Under the pieces are notes generated by a model. The model had not been told where the DNA came from. It did not search any database and saw only the letters and a list, made by a program, of their open reading frames with translations. From assembly GCF_000615905.1 (NCBI RefSeq), contig NZ_BAMN01000007.1, forward strand, positions 80,409-144,408: DNA of 64,000 nucleotides. The letters are read 5' to 3'. The position numbers were made by a program, and so were the translations under genes. The DNA is from Companilactobacillus nodensis DSM 19682 = JCM 14932 = NBRC 107160 (lineage in GTDB: Bacteria > Bacillota > Bacilli > Lactobacillales > Lactobacillaceae). Below, piece by piece: positions 63,869 to 64,000 of the stretch. How positions within the stretch are numbered: position 1 is the stretch's first letter; every line of letters starts with the position of its first letter.

Positions 63869-64000
63869 TAGCTTACCTCCGTATCATCAGTTACTATATA
63901 GAACTTTTCTTCCAGAGTTCCAGCTGTCTTCTTAGCTTCATAGTCAGTTTGACTAATAATTTCTGGTTTTAATCCATAGTTGGCTAGCTCCGTCTTATCA
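63868..64000 (-). CDS. phage structural protein, 3' end only
   Basis: The last 43 codons of a gene entering from the right edge, ending DTEVS. TELANYGLKPEIISQTDYE and TLEEKFYIVTDD look like a tail or baseplate protein end. Too little is visible to name it. Confidence 0.6.
   Translation of the reverse strand, partial: DKTELANYGLKPEIISQTDYEAKKTAGTLEEKFYIVTDDTEVS

Larger units (their letters stand above)
61623..64000. mobile_element. prophage, lysis end only (continues off the right edge)
   Basis: Minus-strand phage genes in late-module order: tail-like protein (partial), small structural protein, XhlA-like, holin, endolysin. They stop 178 bases from tRNA-Glu. The gap holds terminators and a direct repeat typical of integrase arm sites. 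The integrase and other end lie outside the window. The exact boundary is inferred. Confidence 0.8.

Overview
The window is a low-GC Firmicute chromosome segment, most likely from a rod-shaped member of the Lactobacillaceae. The gene order mraZ-rsmH-ftsL-pbp-mraY-murD-murG-divIB-ftsA-ftsZ-sepF-ylmG-ylmH-divIVA-ileS, the DUF4044 micro-protein beside mraZ, the mbl-EpuA-yidD-DUF2969-rodA cluster, MurT and T-box leaders all fit. A Companilactobacillus-like genome is my guess from general resemblance only. Most genes read on the minus strand.

Layout, left to right. 1-2.7 kb: partial mtnN, a small membrane protein, a Nudix ADP-ribose pyrophosphatase and a 14-TM drug exporter. 2.8-19.3 kb: an atypical cold-shock protein, ileS with its T-box, then the whole division and cell-wall cluster up to mraZ and its operator. 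19.4-30.5 kb: DUF4044 peptide, TPP-riboswitch-controlled thiT, minD, minC, mreD, mreC, mreB, radC, folC, valS with its T-box, and thiI. 30.5-38.2 kb: cysteine desulfurase, ezrA, rpsD with a structured leader, a YktB-like protein, rarA, a small membrane protein, a universal stress protein and an HTH-TPR regulator. 38.3-43.2 kb: GcvH-like, rodA, DUF2969, yidD, epuA, mbl, murA and DUF1146. 43.3-54.1 kb: ATP synthase operon atpBEFHAGDC, then upp, Sua5/TsaC, prmC, prfA and tdk. 54.2-61.5 kb: murT, a serine hydrolase, a heterodimeric ABC exporter, a CPBP protease and a small membrane protein. 61.55-64 kb: tRNA-Glu(CTC), then the lysis end of a prophage running off the right edge.

The genes form a coherent growth and division set. 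MurA, MurD, MurG, MraY and MurT make and modify lipid II. RodA with MreB/Mbl/MreC/MreD elongates the rod. FtsZ/FtsA/SepF/EzrA/DivIB/FtsL/PBP build the septum, and MinCD with DivIVA place it.

Two points matter most for a user. First, seven conserved genes (ileS, ftsA, mreB, the cysteine desulfurase, rarA, atpC, atpB) are each broken by one missing base, at a 2- or 3-base homopolymer wherever the base can be identified. Most are essential or nearly so, so I read these as consensus errors, not decay. Second, the TPP aptamer of thiT is built into the last codons and stop codon of minD. I found no obviously new defence or metabolic system. The best candidates for something undescribed are the minD/TPP overlap, a 96-bp compound palindrome downstream of the ABC exporter, and a terminator-like hairpin over the prmC ribosome-binding site.
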